Assembly (NCBI RefSeq): GCF_014860165.1
Contig: NZ_JACZKG010000075.1
Span: forward strand, 62,001-126,000
Source: Devosia sp.
Lineage (GTDB): Bacteria; Pseudomonadota; Alphaproteobacteria; Rhizobiales; Devosiaceae
Reading direction: 5' to 3'
Length of the DNA: 64,000 nt
The stretch's first letter is position 1. Every line of letters begins with the position of its first letter. The position numbers were made by a program, and so were the translations under genes. Shown here piece after piece: positions 9,759 to 19,971 of the stretch. The notes under the pieces were generated by a model. The model was not told where the DNA came from. It saw only the letters and a program-made list of their open reading frames with translations, and did no database searches.

Positions 9759-10232
9759 ATGGACAAAATAATAGCCCTGCTGACAACTTCGGAGGGACGC
9801 ATCGGCCGCCAGCAATGGTGGATCGGCGTGGTCGCCATGATCGTGGTTGGCATCATCGCCAGCATCGTCATCGGCATCATCAGCTTCGGCAACGCAACTA
9901 TCTTTGGCTGGCTCGTCGTGCTGCTCAATCTCGCGCTGCTCTGGCCGAGCTACAATATCGGCATCAAGCGCCGCCACGACCGGGACAATGACGGCACGGA
10001 CCTGAAGATCATGCTCGGCGTCAGCGTCCTTCTGAACATCCTCACGGCAACCGGCATCGGCTCAAGCGTCGTCGATATCGGCGGTGGCGTGATGATGCCG
10101 CAGCCGGCACTGTGGCTGACAATCATCAATCTGCTGTTCGCGGTCTTCGCCATCTACATGCTCGTCCAGCTCGGCTTCCTGAAGGGCACGACGGGCGCCA
10201 ATACCTACGGTTCCGACCCGCTCGGCACCTGA
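9759..10232 (+). CDS. DUF805 family membrane protein
   Basis: A 157-residue integral membrane protein of the DUF805 family, whose function is unknown. It starts with the characteristic SEGRIGRQQWWIG segment, has about four hydrophobic helices (about residues 20-40, 46-62, 80-95 and 118-142) and the family's basic loop (GIKRRHDRD) near residue 70. The ATG at 9759 is directly preceded by GGGGGAAG. Its stop codon is 17 bases before the dapE start, so it is probably transcribed with dapD and dapE, although no known link to lysine synthesis exists. Confidence 0.85.
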   Translation: MDKIIALLTTSEGRIGRQQWWIGVVAMIVVGIIASIVIGIISFGNATIFGWLVVLLNLALLWPSYNIGIKRRHDRDNDGTDLKIMLGVSVLLNILTATGIGSSVVDIGGGVMMPQPALWLTIINLLFAVFAIYMLVQLGFLKGTTGANTYGSDPLGT

Positions 10233-10249
10233 TTTCCAGGACCATTCCG

Positions 10250-11398
10250 TTGACCATCGATCCGCAGACCCTGCTTGAACGCCTCATCGCCTGCCCTTCG
10301 GTAACCCCCGAAGCGGCGGGAGCACTGGACCTCCTGGCCAGGGAACTCGAAGCCATCGGCTTTGCGGTGACGCATCTGCGGTTCGATGGCGACGGCTCCT
10401 ACCCGGTCGACAATCTCTTCGCGATCCGCGGCAGCGGTGGGCGCAGGCTGCTTTTCGCCGGGCATACCGACGTGGTGCCACCGGGGGACCGGGGCAACTG
10501 GACGAGCGACCCATTCGTGGCTCGCCAGGCCGACGGCCGGCTCTATGGGCGCGGCGCTGCCGACATGAAATCGGGCATTGCCGCCTTCGTCGCGGCGGCG
10601 GCCGCAATTCCTCATGATGCTGGCACGGTGATGCTGGCCATCACCAATGACGAGGAAGCCGACGCCATCAACGGCACCGAGAAGCTGATGGCCTGGGCCG
10701 AGGCGCAGCAGCATCGTTTCGACTTTGCCATTGTCGGCGAGCCGAGTTCGGCCGCGACGCTGGGCGACGGCATCAAGATCGGCCGGCGCGGCTCGCTTTC
10801 GGGCATCATCACCGTCACGGGCAGCCAGGGCCATGTGGCCTACCCTGACAAGGCCAACAATCCGCTGCCAACGCTGGCGCGGATCGTCACCGCGCTCGAC
10901 ACTGACATCGATACCGGCACGGCGCATTTTCCGGCGAGCAACCTCGAAGTCACCTCGATCGATGTCGGCAATGCCATTTCCAATGTCATTCCGGCCGCGG
11001 GCACCATCCGCTTCAACATCCGCTACAATGACCTGTGGACGCCAGATACGCTGGCCGAATGGGTGCGTGGGCGGATCGCCAGCGTCGACCATGGCGGGGC
11101 AACCGTGAGCTTTGCCGTGGCGGGCGTGCCGTCGCGATCGTTCCTGTCGCCCCTGAGCGACGATGTCGATACGCTCAGCGACGCCATTGCCGGCGTGACC
11201 GGGCGCCGACCCGAATTCTCGACGGGCGGCGGCACGTCCGATGCGCGGTTCATCGCCCAATATGGGCCGGTAGTGGAATGTGGCCTTGTCGGCCCGTCCA
11301 TGCACAAGGCGGACGAGCATATCGCCATCGCCGATCTCATCGGGTTGACCGAGATCTACCGGGCCTTCATGGTCCGCTTCTTTGGGAGATCGGCGTGA
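10250..11398 (+). CDS. dapE: Succinyl-diaminopimelate desuccinylase
   Basis: A 382-residue zinc M20 peptidase-family enzyme that removes succinate from N-succinyl-LL-diaminopimelate. The metal ligands are visible: GHTDVVP (about residue 70), RGAADMKSG (Asp near 104) and NDEEADAINGT (catalytic and metal Glu pair near 138). The C-terminal His is in VGPSMHKADEH. The dimerisation domain starts near residue 185 (RRGSLSGIITVTGSQGHVAYP). TTG 10250 is the best start: CCAGGA lies 8 bases upstream and the protein then begins at the conserved DPQTLLERLIACPSVTP. The stop codon overlaps the next gene (GTGA). Confidence 0.95.
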   Translation: MTIDPQTLLERLIACPSVTPEAAGALDLLARELEAIGFAVTHLRFDGDGSYPVDNLFAIRGSGGRRLLFAGHTDVVPPGDRGNWTSDPFVARQADGRLYGRGAADMKSGIAAFVAAAAAIPHDAGTVMLAITNDEEADAINGTEKLMAWAEAQQHRFDFAIVGEPSSAATLGDGIKIGRRGSLSGIITVTGSQGHVAYPDKANNPLPTLARIVTALDTDIDTGTAHFPASNLEVTSIDVGNAISNVIPAAGTIRFNIRYNDLWTPDTLAEWVRGRIASVDHGGATVSFAVAGVPSRSFLSPLSDDVDTLSDAIAGVTGRRPEFSTGGGTSDARFIAQYGPVVECGLVGPSMHKADEHIAIADLIGLTEIYRAFMVRFFGRSA

Positions 11399-11940
11399 AG
11401 ATCTGGGCCGCCTTGCGCCAGGCCGTGATCGGCTGGGTGATGCTGCTGCGCAGCGAGGACGGCTGGCGCGAGCGATTCAGCTTCACCGCGGCTGGGCTGG
11501 CGACGGCACTCATCATCTTCGTCTTCACGACATTCCTCGCCGTCGCCATCACCTCTGCCAGCATCGGCATGCCGAGCCTGGTTGGCGTAATCGCTGCCAT
11601 GTTCGTGCTGGCCCTGCCGCTGACCTCGCTGGTGGTAGTGCTGCTGGGGACGCGCATGACGCTCAAGAGCCAGGAGCCGGCGCTCGACGTCATGGTGCCT
11701 GCGACCTATGCGCTTACGGCCTTCCTGCTGGCCGAGGGGTTCCTCGCCATGCTGGGCGGGCCGGTGGTGATGCTGGCCTGGCTGGGCCTGGCCTATATGC
11801 TCTATCAGCTGGCCCGATCGGCCACGGCATGGACAACAGCTATTTCGGCCGGGTTTGCGGTTTTGACCGTGGTGCTTCTTGTGGCCATGCGGCTGGCGCT
11901 CTACATGCTGTCCACCGCCGCCGCCGGCTCACCCATCTGA
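11395..11940 (+). CDS. Hypothetical inner-membrane protein, coupled to dapE
   Basis: A 181-residue protein with about five hydrophobic segments (about residues 33-55, 60-86, 103-123, 124-140 and 150-172) and a short N-terminal basic helix. GTG 11395 overlaps the dapE stop as GTGA, a strong sign of translational coupling, and no better start exists. I do not recognise a named family. The hydrophobic profile and length resemble the next gene, so the two may be distant paralogues or partners. Confidence 0.75.
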   Translation: MKIWAALRQAVIGWVMLLRSEDGWRERFSFTAAGLATALIIFVFTTFLAVAITSASIGMPSLVGVIAAMFVLALPLTSLVVVLLGTRMTLKSQEPALDVMVPATYALTAFLLAEGFLAMLGGPVVMLAWLGLAYMLYQLARSATAWTTAISAGFAVLTVVLLVAMRLALYMLSTAAAGSPI

Positions 11941-11955
11941 CCATCGAGATCGCCC

Positions 11956-12516
11956 TTGGCCCAACCGACCACGACTTTCCTCGATGAACTGCTGGCTGCC
12001 GCACGCGGCTGCGTCGCCCTGGTGCTGGGTCGGCGGGAGGCGGCGAGCTATTTCGATTTCAGCCAGCGCGGCCTGGTGGGGAGCCTCATTGCGACGGTGA
12101 TCGCCATCGGACTGGCGGGCTTCGGTCCGCTGCTCACCGGCATTCCGCTGCCCGCCGGGGCGGCGACACAATCGATCATCGTCAATGCCGCGCTGTTCCT
12201 CGCCCAGGCGGCCACGGCCTTCATCGCCCTGCGGCAGATGGGGCGGCAGGATGGGTTCATCCCCTATCTGGTTGCCTCCAACTGGGTGACGCTGGCATCC
12301 GCGCTGCTGCTGCTGCTGTCCACCCTGCTGGGTCCGACCGGTATCATCGTGCTGGTGCTGGTGGTCGTGGTGGCGCTGGCCACCTTTATCAATATCGGCC
12401 GCTTCATCGTTACGCTGACGCCTGTGCAGATCGGTATCCTGTTCGTATCGCAGGCGGTGGGCGTGTTCCTGGCGCTGGCCGTGGTTGCCATCATCTTCGG
12501 CGCGCCGCCGGCCTAG
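11956..12516 (+). CDS. Hypothetical multi-pass membrane protein
   Basis: A 186-residue membrane protein with about five hydrophobic stretches (about residues 40-62, 72-88, 102-122, 123-142 and 155-180) and a soluble N-terminus containing [11 protein letters not shown]. It begins at TTG 11956, 15 bases after the preceding membrane gene, and closes the dapD-DUF805-dapE-membrane gene run. The overall look, with Val/Leu-rich helices and a short soluble head, is loosely Yip1-like, but I cannot claim membership. It converges on truA with a 4-base overlap. Confidence 0.72.
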   Translation: MAQPTTTFLDELLAAARGCVALVLGRREAASYFDFSQRGLVGSLIATVIAIGLAGFGPLLTGIPLPAGAATQSIIVNAALFLAQAATAFIALRQMGRQDGFIPYLVASNWVTLASALLLLLSTLLGPTGIIVLVLVVVVALATFINIGRFIVTLTPVQIGILFVSQAVGVFLALAVVAIIFGAPPA

Positions 12517-13250
12517 TAGCTCACTCCCGTCAGATAAAGCCCCGATGACGGCGCCATGGCACCGCAGCGGCTGCGGTCGCGCGCGTCGAGCGCGGCGCGG
12601 AAATCTGCTGGGGACCACTTGCCCTCCCCCACCATGCGGAGCGAACCCACCATCGAGCGCACCTGGTGATGCAGGAAACTGCGGGCGCTGGCGGTGACGA
12701 TAATGTGGTCTAGCTCGCGCCGGACCGCGAAGGCATCCAGCGTGCGCAGAGGCGAGTTGGCCTGGCACTCCGATGAGCGGAATGTGGTGAAGTCATGGGT
12801 GCCCAGGATCAGGCTTGCAGCATGGTCCATCGCCTCGGCATCAAGGGTTTTTGGAATGTGCCAGACATGGTCGCGTTCGATGACCGGCGGGGCCCGCCGG
12901 GTCAGGATGCGGTATTCATAGTGCCGCGCCGTGGCAGAGAAACGTGCCTCGAAGGTGTCATCCACCGCCTCGGCAGCTATGATGGCCACGGGCTGGGGCC
13001 GCAGGTGATAGTTCAACGCCTCACGGATGCGAAACGGGTCCCATTCCTTGCTCAGGTCGAAATGGGCAACCTGGCCAAGGGCGTGCACGCCGGCATCGGT
13101 GCGGCCCGCGGCCTGGGTGGTGACAGCCTCACCGGACATGGCGTTGATCGCCTCTTCGAGCGCCCGCTGCACGCTGGGGCGATCGCTCTGGCGCTGCCAG
13201 CCGGAGAAGGGGGTGCCGTCATATTCGATGGTGAGTCTATATCTAGGCAT
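12513..13250 (-). CDS. truA: tRNA pseudouridine synthase A
   Basis: A 245-residue enzyme that forms pseudouridine at positions 38-40 of the tRNA anticodon stem-loop. The catalytic Asp is D52 in [14 protein letters not shown]. Further TruA signatures are the N-terminal [16 protein letters not shown] and the C-terminal [13 protein letters not shown]. The start is ATG 13250; a TTG directly before it is less likely. It follows fmt and def on the same strand, as in many Hyphomicrobiales, but here a small opposite-strand gene lies between fmt and truA. Confidence 0.95.
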   Translation of the reverse strand: MPRYRLTIEYDGTPFSGWQRQSDRPSVQRALEEAINAMSGEAVTTQAAGRTDAGVHALGQVAHFDLSKEWDPFRIREALNYHLRPQPVAIIAAEAVDDTFEARFSATARHYEYRILTRRAPPVIERDHVWHIPKTLDAEAMDHAASLILGTHDFTTFRSSECQANSPLRTLDAFAVRRELDHIIVTASARSFLHHQVRSMVGSLRMVGEGKWSPADFRAALDARDRSRCGAMAPSSGLYLTGVSY

Positions 13251-13264
13251 CAACGGAGAGTTTC

Positions 13265-13495
13265 ATGGCCTTAGTTCGCAACTTTGAAAAACTAGACGGT
13301 GAACGAACATCGCTTCACGTCGAGGTGCCAGCCAAATACTACGCCTTCGAGAAGGACGGTGTTGGTTTTGTGCAGATCAACACCTATGGCCGACCTGACA
13401 GAGAATTTCCCGACAAAGTATCACAATCGATTCAGCTCGATCGGACAGGGGCGGAGGCCTTAGTCCAAATACTGACACGTGCCTTTCGACTCTAG
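13265..13495 (+). CDS. Small conserved hypothetical protein between fmt and truA
   Basis: A 76-residue soluble protein with CGGAGAG just before its ATG. It looks like a compact beta-rich domain ([18 protein letters not shown]) followed by a helix ([16 protein letters not shown]). I recall similar short proteins of about 75 residues in other bacteria without a known role; that recollection is unverified. It is oriented against its neighbours, begins 15 bases from the truA start, and its stop codon overlaps the fmt stop by 4 bases. Its GC content is visibly lower than that of fmt or truA, which hints at a later insertion. Confidence 0.8.
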   Translation: MALVRNFEKLDGERTSLHVEVPAKYYAFEKDGVGFVQINTYGRPDREFPDKVSQSIQLDRTGAEALVQILTRAFRL

Positions 13496-14412
13496 CTGAC
13501 TCTCGCGGGCAAAATCCCTGCCCCGCGGAGGAAGGTTGCGGCGTCCATGGCGCCCTTGCCTTCGCGCTGCACCTGGGTGAGGCGCACCGCGCCGGCGCCG
13601 CAGGCGATGGTGAGGTCGTCGAGCAGCGTGCCAGGTGCGCCGCTGCCCTCGCCGAGCGTCGAGCGCAGGGCCTTGACCCGTACGGGCTTGCCGCCCAGTT
13701 CGAGTTCGAACCAGGCGCCGGGGAAGGGCGACAGGCCGCGGATGTGATTGTGCACGGCCTCGGCGGGTTGTGACCAATCGATGCGGGCCTCGGCCTTTTC
13801 GATCTTTCGGGCGTAGATCGCGCCTTCGTCCGGCTGGGGCTTGAAATCGAGGCTGCCGCGCTCGAGCGCCGCCAACGCCCGCCCCATGAGGTCGGCGCCG
13901 ACGCGCATCATCTGGTCGTGCAATTCCCCTGCGGTCATATCGGGTCCGATGGGGATCAAGTCGGCCAGGGCGACGGGTCCGGTATCGAGCCCCTCATCCA
14001 TCTGCATGACCATGACGCCGGTCTGCGTGTCGCCAGCCATGATGGCGCGCTGGATGGGCGCGGCGCCGCGCCAGCGCGGGAGCAAGGAACCATGGAGGTT
14101 GAGGCAGCCCAGCTCGGGCGCGTCGAGGATGGGCTTTGGCAGCAGCAGGCCATAGGCGACGACAATGCCGACTTCGGCGCCGTGGCTGGCAAAGACGAGC
14201 TGCTCGGCCTCGCCCTTGAGCGATCTGGGCGTGAAGACCGGAATGCCGAAGCCTTCGGCCGCCCGGTGGACCGGCGACTTGCGCTCCTCCTGGCCGCGCC
14301 CGGCCGGCTTTGGCGCTCGGGTATAGACGGCGACGACCTCGTGCCCCGAGGAGACGATCTCGGTCAGGGTGGGGACGGAGAAATCGGGCGTGCCCATGAA
14401 GACGACGCGCAT
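13492..14412 (-). CDS. fmt: Methionyl-tRNA formyltransferase
   Basis: A 306-residue enzyme that formylates initiator Met-tRNA using 10-formyl-tetrahydrofolate. The hydrolase-fold catalytic triad is visible as N105 and H107 in [12 protein letters not shown] and D143 in GLDTGPV. The N-terminus [12 protein letters not shown] and the C-terminal tRNA-binding domain ([14 protein letters not shown]) are typical. It lies after def and before truA on the minus strand, a conserved translation-initiation arrangement, but a palindromic repeat separates it from def. Confidence 0.96.
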   Translation of the reverse strand: MRVVFMGTPDFSVPTLTEIVSSGHEVVAVYTRAPKPAGRGQEERKSPVHRAAEGFGIPVFTPRSLKGEAEQLVFASHGAEVGIVVAYGLLLPKPILDAPELGCLNLHGSLLPRWRGAAPIQRAIMAGDTQTGVMVMQMDEGLDTGPVALADLIPIGPDMTAGELHDQMMRVGADLMGRALAALERGSLDFKPQPDEGAIYARKIEKAEARIDWSQPAEAVHNHIRGLSPFPGAWFELELGGKPVRVKALRSTLGEGSGAPGTLLDDLTIACGAGAVRLTQVQREGKGAMDAATFLRGAGILPARVS

Positions 14413-14460
14413 AGGCTGGTTGCTCCTCAGCTCGGGCGGGGCCCAGGTATTCCAACCCCC

Positions 14461-14533
14461 GTCATTGCCCGGCTCGTCCGGGCAATTCAGGCAATGCCCG
14501 AAAATGGATCACCGGGACAAGCCCGGTGATGAC
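14461..14533. repeat. Palindromic intergenic repeat between def and fmt
   Basis: Two hairpins lie within outer GTCAT/ATGAC ends: TTGCCCGG-N5-CCGGGCAA (14465-14485) and ATCACCGGG-N5-CCCGGTGAT (14508-14530). The architecture matches the repeat at 5511-5593. It splits a pair of genes usually found close together. Confidence 0.75.
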
Positions 14534-14557
14534 GACACACAAGCGCTGTCGGAAGAC

Positions 14558-15073
14558 CTAGCCAGCAGCCCGCTTGGCGGCCTTGTCGAATTTCTTGATG
14601 ACGCGATCGCGCTTGAGGCGGCTCAGATAATCGATATAGAGCACGCCATCGAGGTGATCGAGTTCGTGCTGGATGCAGACGGCGAGCTTGCCCTCGGCCT
14701 GCTTGACCACTTCCTTGCCGTCGAGATCGGTATATTTCACCGTGACCTCGTTGGGGCGCTCGACCTCGTAATAGAGCTCGGGGATGGACAGGCACCCCTC
14801 TTCGGTCACCTGCATCTGCTCGCCGAACTGGGTGATCTCCGGATTGATCAGCACCATGGGCTCGGGCGTTTCGCCCTCGGCCGCAAGGTCCATCACCACG
14901 ATGCGCTTCATCACGCCGATCTGCGGCGCGGCAAGGCCGATGCCGGGCGCGTCATACATGGTGTCGAGCATGTCCTTGGCCAGCGCCTTGATCTCGTCGT
15001 CGATCTCAATGATGGGATCGGTGACGGCTCGCAGGCGCGCGTCGGGAATGATGAGAATTGGGCGGATGGCCAT
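14558..15073 (-). CDS. def: Peptide deformylase
   Basis: A 171-residue Fe2+/Zn2+ hydrolase that removes the N-formyl group from nascent proteins. All three family motifs are present: GIGLAAPQIG (44-53), EGCLS (92-96, with the metal Cys 94) and QHELDH (135-140, with His136, catalytic Glu137 and His140). Length and motif spacing are normal for type 1 enzymes. It pairs functionally with fmt downstream. Confidence 0.97.
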   Translation of the reverse strand: MAIRPILIIPDARLRAVTDPIIEIDDEIKALAKDMLDTMYDAPGIGLAAPQIGVMKRIVVMDLAAEGETPEPMVLINPEITQFGEQMQVTEEGCLSIPELYYEVERPNEVTVKYTDLDGKEVVKQAEGKLAVCIQHELDHLDGVLYIDYLSRLKRDRVIKKFDKAAKRAAG

Positions 15074-15196
15074 GGGTAGAGGTCCGGCGGAAAGGGATTT
15101 GCCTTTCGATATGGTATTTCTCGCGCTGCGGTCAACTCTTGTGGGCAGCCCGACGAGAACATTATGCGAACACGCGAATCGCGGTAAGATGCGTGG

Positions 15197-16612
15197 ATGG
15201 ATGATGTGCTGTTTGTCATTGGCGGTTTTCCGCTAACCATTGCCCAGGCGAGCATTGCCGGCGTGGCGCTGGCCGGGCTTCTGCTGGTCGGCTTGACCAT
15301 TGTCGCCATGCGGTCGGCAGCGGCGCGAACGGTCGAGGCCAGCGTACAACTGGCCGAGCAGATGCGGGCGGGCCTTGTCGCCCAGCTTGGCGAGCGGGAC
15401 CGCCGCATCCAGGAACTGGACCATCAGGTGCGCGTCGAGCGCGAGCGCGGCACCGAGCAGGCCGAGCGACTCCAGGACAGGAATTCGGTGCTGCTGGCCG
15501 AGGTTGCCGGTTTGCGGGCCCAGATGGCCGAGCAGGTGGCGCAGGCGCAGGCGAGCGAAGCGCGCTTCATGGCCACCCGGCAGCAGATGACCGACGAGTT
15601 CAAGGCCATTGCTGGCGACGTGCTCAAGGTGCAGAGCGAGACGTTTACCCGGCAGAACCGCGAGCAAGTCGATACGCTGCTCAAGCCGCTCAACGAGAAG
15701 ATCGGCGAATTCCAGACCGGCATGATCACCGATCGGGCGACCATGGCCGAGCAGATAAGGGCGCTGGCGGCGAGCAACCTGCAGATCACCACCGAGGCCC
15801 ATAACCTGACGCGGGCGCTCAAGGGCAATGCGCAGACGCAGGGCGCCTGGGGCGAGATGATCCTGTCGACGATCCTGGAACGGTCGGGCCTGCGCGAGGG
15901 CGAGCAGTTCATCACCCAGAAGAGCCATAGCGGCGAAGATGGCGGGCGGGTGCGCACCGATGTCGAGGTGCTGATGCCCAACAATGACCGGCTGGTGATC
16001 GATTCCAAGGTCTCCCTCACCGCCTTCGAGGCCTATACCAGTTGCGAGGACGAGACGCGCGAGCAGCATCTGGCGGCGCATATCGTGTCGGTGCGCAACC
16101 ATATCCGCACCCTGGGCGACAAGGGCTATCAGCGGCATGCCCAGTCCAAGATGGACTATGTGATGATGTTCGTGCCGATCGAATCGGCACTGTCGACGGC
16201 GATCCAGCACGATGCGGGGCTGGTTGAATTTGGCATGTCCCGCGGCGTCATGCTGACGACGCCGACCACGCTGATGACGGTGCTGCGCACGGTGCGCAAT
16301 ATCTGGGACATCGAAAAACGCCACCAGAATGCCGAGGAAATCGCCAACCGGGCCGGCGCGCTCTACGACAAGGTGGTGGGGTTCCTGGCCACCATGGACA
16401 AGATGGGTAGCCATCTCGACCGGGCGCAGCAGAGCTATGCCGACGCCAAGGGGCAACTCGCCACCGGCAAGGGCAGCGTGGTGCGCCAGGTGGAAATGCT
16501 GCGCGAACTCGGGGCCAAATCGAGCAAGCAACTGCCCGGCGGCTGGGACAGCGGCGGCGATGACGTGCCGATGCTCCGGCTGGTGGGCGAGGAGCCCGGC
16601 GACCTGTCCTGA
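15197..16612 (+). CDS. rmuC: DNA recombination protein RmuC
   Basis: A 471-residue protein of the RmuC family, which limits inversions at short inverted repeats and carries a predicted PD-(D/E)XK-like nuclease domain. It has an N-terminal membrane segment (about residues 10-35), a long coiled coil (about 45-200, rich in Glu, Gln and Arg) and the conserved core with QGAWGEMILSTILERSGL, then RLVIDSKVSL and MDYVMMFVPIE. It is divergent from def. Confidence 0.94.
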   Translation: MDDVLFVIGGFPLTIAQASIAGVALAGLLLVGLTIVAMRSAAARTVEASVQLAEQMRAGLVAQLGERDRRIQELDHQVRVERERGTEQAERLQDRNSVLLAEVAGLRAQMAEQVAQAQASEARFMATRQQMTDEFKAIAGDVLKVQSETFTRQNREQVDTLLKPLNEKIGEFQTGMITDRATMAEQIRALAASNLQITTEAHNLTRALKGNAQTQGAWGEMILSTILERSGLREGEQFITQKSHSGEDGGRVRTDVEVLMPNNDRLVIDSKVSLTAFEAYTSCEDETREQHLAAHIVSVRNHIRTLGDKGYQRHAQSKMDYVMMFVPIESALSTAIQHDAGLVEFGMSRGVMLTTPTTLMTVLRTVRNIWDIEKRHQNAEEIANRAGALYDKVVGFLATMDKMGSHLDRAQQSYADAKGQLATGKGSVVRQVEMLRELGAKSSKQLPGGWDSGGDDVPMLRLVGEEPGDLS

Positions 16613-16678
16613 TCACGATATTCGAACTTGTTGGTCGCCCCTGCGTTGCTTGGCAATAGGCAGCCAAGGGAGACTGAC

Positions 16679-17176
16679 ATGGCACAGCATCACGACCATC
16701 ACGGCACCATGGTGCCGCAGGATACCAATTTCGACAATGCCGACCAGCCGGGCATTGCCCAGCCCTATACGCAGAGCGAAGTCGAGGAGCTGCTCTATGG
16801 CGATGATCGCCCGGCCAACGAGCGGCTGGCGCGGCTGCGGGAGCTGCGGGACGAGAGCGCCATCCGCGAAAGCGGCGACTGGGGCGGCCAGGACCCGGCG
16901 GCCATGCTGGACGAGATCGACCGGGCCATCGATGAGTTGAGCGCCACGATCGCCAATGCCGAGGACAATCACGCCTTCGCTGGCCTGGCCACCACCTATG
17001 ACAATGATCCGGCCGACCGGCTCGATACGCTATCGCCTGACGACGAAGAGGCCCGCTATGCCATCGAGGGGGACGAGGAAGCCTTTTTCGATGATGAGGA
17101 CGACGAGGATGGCAGCCTCGAGGAGGAGGCCTGGGATGGCGGCGAGGAATTCCGGACCGACCGGGACCTGCACTAG
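16679..17176 (+). CDS. Hypothetical acidic protein
   Basis: A 165-residue soluble protein of unknown function. AAGGGAGA precedes the ATG at 16679. The N-terminus is His-rich (AQHHDHHG); the middle has charged helices ([27 protein letters not shown] and the following [16 protein letters not shown]); the C-terminal 50 residues are strongly acidic (runs of Asp/Glu) and probably disordered. It sits between rmuC and recR. The acidic tail and histidines could bind metal or a basic partner, but that is a guess. Confidence 0.78.
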   Translation: MAQHHDHHGTMVPQDTNFDNADQPGIAQPYTQSEVEELLYGDDRPANERLARLRELRDESAIRESGDWGGQDPAAMLDEIDRAIDELSATIANAEDNHAFAGLATTYDNDPADRLDTLSPDDEEARYAIEGDEEAFFDDEDDEDGSLEEEAWDGGEEFRTDRDLH

Positions 17177-17769
17177 ATTTCGGTGCGGGCGCGCAGGGCC
17201 TGGCTGAGGGTGCCTTCGTCGAGATAGTCGAGCTCGCCGCCCACGGGAACGCCGTGGGCGAGGCGGGTGACCTTGGTGCCCGAGCCCGCGAGGCGGTCGG
17301 TGATGTAATGGGCGGTGGTCTGGCCCTCGACGGTGGCGTTGACGGCCAGCACGACCTCCTTGAAGGTCGGGGCGCGCTTGATCAGGTCGTCGATGGTGAT
17401 GTCGTCGGGGCCCACGCCATCGAGGGGCGACAGCACCCCGCCCAGCACGTGATACTTGACCTGGCCGACGCCGGCGCGCTCGAGGGCCCAGAGATCGGCC
17501 ACGTCCTCGACCACGATCAGCATGCCGCTTTCGCTGCGGCGCGGATCGGCGCAGATGGAACAGGGGCTCATGGTATCGACATTGCCGCAGACTTCGCAGG
17601 TGCGGACGGCGGCGACGGCGCGGTCGAGGGCAGCCGAGAGCGGGATCATCAGCTGATCCTTCTTCTTGATCAGCTGCAGCACCGCCCGGCGGGCCGAACG
17701 CGGTCCGAGCCCCGGCAGGCGCGCCAGGAGCTGGATCAACTGTTCGATCTCGGGTCCGCCGTTGGCCAT
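17173..17769 (-). CDS. recR: Recombination protein RecR
   Basis: A 198-residue protein that works with RecF and RecO in loading RecA at gaps. It shows the helix-hairpin-helix start ([18 protein letters not shown]), the zinc finger CEVC..CSIC near residues 57-72, a Toprim domain ([16 protein letters not shown]) and the Walker-like C-terminus. It is the last gene of the ffs-dnaX-ybaB-recR run, and its end overlaps the acidic protein gene by 4 bases. Confidence 0.96.
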   Translation of the reverse strand: MANGGPEIEQLIQLLARLPGLGPRSARRAVLQLIKKKDQLMIPLSAALDRAVAAVRTCEVCGNVDTMSPCSICADPRRSESGMLIVVEDVADLWALERAGVGQVKYHVLGGVLSPLDGVGPDDITIDDLIKRAPTFKEVVLAVNATVEGQTTAHYITDRLAGSGTKVTRLAHGVPVGGELDYLDEGTLSQALRARTEI

Positions 17770-17775
17770 TGGTGC

Positions 17776-18099
17776 CTAGAACGGAAACTTCATGCCGGGC
17801 GGCAGGGGCAGGCCGGAGGTGACTTCGCTCATCTTGCGCTGCATCTCGGCTTCGCTCTTGGCCTTGGCGTCGGCATGGGCGGCGACGATCAGGTCTTCGA
17901 GCACTTCGACATCGTCTTCCTTGAACAGGGACGGATCGATCTTGAGGCCCTTGAGATCGCCCTTGCCTGACAGCGACACGGTGACCAGGCCGCCGCCGGA
18001 GCGGCCTTCGACGACGAGATTGGCAAGTTCGGCCTGCATGGCCTCCATCTTGCCCTTCATCTCGCTGGCGGCCTTCATCATACCCATGATGTCTTTCAT
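17776..18099 (-). CDS. YbaB/EbfC family nucleoid-associated protein
   Basis: A 107-residue DNA-binding protein of the YbaB/EbfC family, which dimerises into a tweezer-like fold and coats DNA. It starts with [25 protein letters not shown] (written here as the family's Met/Lys-rich helix) and has the conserved [24 protein letters not shown] core. It overlaps the dnaX stop by 4 bases and precedes recR by 6 bases, so all three are surely co-transcribed. Confidence 0.95.
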   Translation of the reverse strand: MKDIMGMMKAASEMKGKMEAMQAELANLVVEGRSGGGLVTVSLSGKGDLKGLKIDPSLFKEDDVEVLEDLIVAAHADAKAKSEAEMQRKMSEVTSGLPLPPGMKFPF

Positions 18100-19841
18100 T
18101 CGTCGTCCTCTTCGGGTGGTGGCGGCGGCATATCTGGCGCCAGAACTTCAGCGTCGTCCTTGACCTTCACATTGACCACCTTGGCCCCGGGAAAGGTGTT
18201 GAGAATGGCCTGGACCAAGGGGTCGTCATGGGCCTGAGCGCGCTGCAATGCGGCGCGCTCCTCCTTCTCCTGCCGGAGAGTGAGGCCGTCGCTTGGCTTG
18301 CTGGAGACGGTGATCAGCCAGCGCTGGCCGGTCCAGAGCTGGAGGCGCGCTGACAGCGTGGCGATCATGCCCGGATCGGCGCCATCGGCCAGCGCCACCT
18401 CGATACGGCCCTGTTCGAAGGAAATGGGGCGCATCTGGCCTTCGAGGGCCAGCTTGATCAGCACGTCGCGCTTGGCGCCGGCCAGGGCGATCAGTTCCTT
18501 GTAGCTGGCGACAGTGGCCAGGGCGGCCTGCGGCTGGGCAGCAGCGGGCTGTTGGGCCACCGCTTCGGTCATGACCGGACGCGGGGCCTCGACACGCATG
18601 GCGGACGGGCCGCCACCACCGCCATTAGATGGTCCGCGCGACATCGGCGCCATCGGTGGAAGGCTCGGCGCGGTTGCCGGCTGGTTGGCGAGGCGGGCGA
18701 AGAGATCGTCGGGGCTGGGGAGATCGGCGGCATAGGCCAAGCGGATCAGCGCCATTTCGGCGGCCTGCAGGCCATTGCTGGCGCGGGCCACTTCATCATA
18801 GCCCTTGAACAGGATCTGCCAGGCACGGGTGAGCGCCCGCATTGGTAGTCTGCCGGCCAGCTCGGCGCCGCGACGGCGCTCGTCGGGCGTCAGCGACACG
18901 TCGTCGGCAGCAGCCGGGACGACCTTGATGCGGGTCACCAGATGGGTGAAATCGGCCAGGTCGGCCACCAGGGTCTGCGGATCGGCGCCCATGTCGTAGA
19001 GCGCGCGCATGGTCTCGATGGCGTCCCCAATCCGACCGCCCATCAGTTCCTCGAAGAGGTCGATGATGCGGGCGCGATCGCCTAGACCCAGCATGGCCTT
19101 GACGGTTGCCGAGGTAACGGTGCCGTTGCCATGGGCAATGGCCTGGTCGAGCAGGGAGAGATTGTCGCGGGCGGAGCCTTCGCCGGCGCGGACGATCATG
19201 GCCAGAGCCTCGGGCTCGAAGGAAATACCCTCCTGCCCCAGGATCGATTCCAGGTAAGCCGTCATGATCTCGGGCGTAATGCGCCGCAGATCGAAGCGCA
19301 TGCAGCGGCTGAGGATGGTCACCGGCACCTTGCGGATTTCGGTGGTGGCGAAGATGAACTTCACATAGGGCGGCGGCTCTTCGAGCGTCTTTAGCAGCCC
19401 GTTGAAGGCCGCCGTCGAGAGCATGTGCACTTCGTCGATGACATAGACTTTATAAGGCGCCGAGCTCGGCGCGTATTTCACCGAGTCGATGATCTCGCGG
19501 ATGTCATTGATGCCGGTATTGCTGGCGGCGTCCATCTCGATGACGTCGACATGGCGCCCTTCGATGATGGCGCGGCAATGCTCGCCCTCGACGCGGAGAT
19601 CGAGCGTGGGATGGGGGCCGGACGCATCTTCATAGTTGAAAGCGCGGGCGAGGATGCGGGCCGTGGTGGTCTTGCCGACGCCGCGCACGCCCGTGAGAAT
19701 GAAGGCATGGTGGATGCGGTTCTGCGCGAAGGCATTGCCCAGCGTCTGAACCATCGCATCCTGGCCGACAAGCGTGGTGAAGTCGCGCGGCCGGTATTTG
19801 CGGGCGAGCACGAGATAGGGCGAGGTCGGTGCGTCAGCCAT
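18096..19841 (-). CDS. dnaX: DNA polymerase III subunit gamma/tau
   Basis: A 581-residue clamp-loader ATPase. The AAA+ core has Walker [13 protein letters not shown] near residue 46, [10 protein letters not shown] as Walker B and an SRC motif ([13 protein letters not shown]). The usual four-cysteine zinc module is not formed: only one Cys remains in the segment [12 protein letters not shown], as I recall for alphaproteobacterial DnaX. A Pro/Ala-rich linker (about 395-445) leads to a C-terminal polymerase-binding domain. AAGGG precedes the ATG. No obvious frameshift slippery A-run was noticed. Confidence 0.95.
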   Translation of the reverse strand: MADAPTSPYLVLARKYRPRDFTTLVGQDAMVQTLGNAFAQNRIHHAFILTGVRGVGKTTTARILARAFNYEDASGPHPTLDLRVEGEHCRAIIEGRHVDVIEMDAASNTGINDIREIIDSVKYAPSSAPYKVYVIDEVHMLSTAAFNGLLKTLEEPPPYVKFIFATTEIRKVPVTILSRCMRFDLRRITPEIMTAYLESILGQEGISFEPEALAMIVRAGEGSARDNLSLLDQAIAHGNGTVTSATVKAMLGLGDRARIIDLFEELMGGRIGDAIETMRALYDMGADPQTLVADLADFTHLVTRIKVVPAAADDVSLTPDERRRGAELAGRLPMRALTRAWQILFKGYDEVARASNGLQAAEMALIRLAYAADLPSPDDLFARLANQPATAPSLPPMAPMSRGPSNGGGGGPSAMRVEAPRPVMTEAVAQQPAAAQPQAALATVASYKELIALAGAKRDVLIKLALEGQMRPISFEQGRIEVALADGADPGMIATLSARLQLWTGQRWLITVSSKPSDGLTLRQEKEERAALQRAQAHDDPLVQAILNTFPGAKVVNVKVKDDAEVLAPDMPPPPPEEDDE

Positions 19842-19971
19842 CGAGCCCTTCTGTCGCTTGCGCTGGGAATCTGCCTGAGATCATGCTCCGACCATAAGGC
19901 AATGGCGCCCGTCCGCAAAAGCCTCAAGCCGGGTTGCGGACCGTCAAACACCATATGTGAACAGATTAAGT

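Noticed and set aside
15233..16531. 432-codon open frame on the minus strand
   Set aside because: Antisense to rmuC, which shows all family motifs.
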